A stretch of 59,726 nucleotides of DNA. Origin: Glomus cerebriforme. Taxonomy: Eukaryota; Glomeromycota; Glomeromycetes; Glomerales; Glomeraceae. Made by a program: the position numbers and the translations under genes. The stretch covers positions 2,039 through 61,764 of the forward strand of contig QKYT01000091.1 of the NCBI GenBank assembly GCA_003550305.1, written 5' to 3'. The notes below the pieces were generated by a model. That model was not told the origin of the DNA, searched no databases, and saw nothing but the letters and a program-made list of their open reading frames with translations. The stretch's first letter is position 1; the number at the start of each line of letters is the position of its first letter. Below, one piece after another: positions 59,617 to 59,726 of the stretch.

Positions 59617-59726
59617 ATACATCGTCCTTTTTTTTTTTCTTTTTGCTTTTATAATTTTCTATATTAATATATTCATATAAAATTTTTACATGACTAACAT
59701 AAAAAATCTTTATCGAAATTTACATC

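Larger units (their letters stand above)
56788..59726. other. Intergenic DNA of block B and window end
   Basis: Upstream region of paralog B, two inserted elements listed separately, and about 1.3 kb after the duplication block with no supportable gene. The 81-codon frame at 58895-59140 has no motif. A poly-T tract of about 89 nt (59527-59615, one A inside) is near the end. Confidence 0.5.

Overview
The window looks like nuclear DNA of a filamentous fungus with a very AT-rich genome. Spliceosomal introns are frequent (about 25-460 bp, GT...AG), intergenic DNA is long and made of A/T homopolymers, and small transposon remnants are everywhere. Gene content is fungal: an Nha1/Sod2-type cation/proton antiporter, arginase, an F-box/leucine-rich protein and an Sch9-like kinase fragment. 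A LINE reverse-transcriptase relic resembles those abundant in arbuscular mycorrhizal fungi. I infer Glomeromycotina, most likely Rhizophagus; that is recognition, not a database result. Two single N positions (403 and 20340) mark assembly joins.

Layout. 1-11.2 kb is a repeat graveyard: foldback DNA, three terminal-inverted-repeat (TIR) elements, a GC-richer relict, tandem repeats and a decayed mosaic that includes a kinase fragment. 11.2-25.3 kb holds four intact multi-exon genes: a small Myb/SANT-like protein (+), a SAP-domain protein (-), a 394-aa protein with a recombinase-like N-terminal helical region and a possible beta-grasp C-terminus (-), and a two-pass membrane protein with a repeat-rich tail (-). 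25.3-29.4 kb is intergenic, with a tandem duplication and two well-preserved TIR/hairpin elements. 29.4-33.9 kb holds an F-box/LRR gene (+) and a complete six-exon arginase (-). 34-42.7 kb is mostly gene-poor. 42.7-44 kb encodes an N-formylglutamate amidohydrolase-like membrane-anchored protein broken by a one-base frameshift. 44-49.5 kb is repeat-rich, with a LINE relic and a 62-bp tandem repeat. 49.5-52.7 kb is a 15-exon Na+/H+ antiporter with a 14-nt microexon and a MITE in one intron. 53.8-58.4 kb is a tandem segmental duplication carrying two paralogous single-pass, Cys-rich, Pro-tailed membrane proteins; two MITE insertions distinguish the two blocks.

Function. The genes are separate transcription units, not an operon. 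Arginase fits the known nitrogen route of arbuscular mycorrhizal fungi (arginine to urea and ornithine), and the antiporter would handle Na+/K+ and pH at the plasma membrane. I found no convincing tRNA, rRNA or CRISPR array. The most interesting signals are the duplicated surface-protein pair with eroded tails, the MITE whose empty site survives in the paralogous block, a three-member MITE family, and the recombinase-like/beta-grasp protein. No clearly new multi-gene system is visible.
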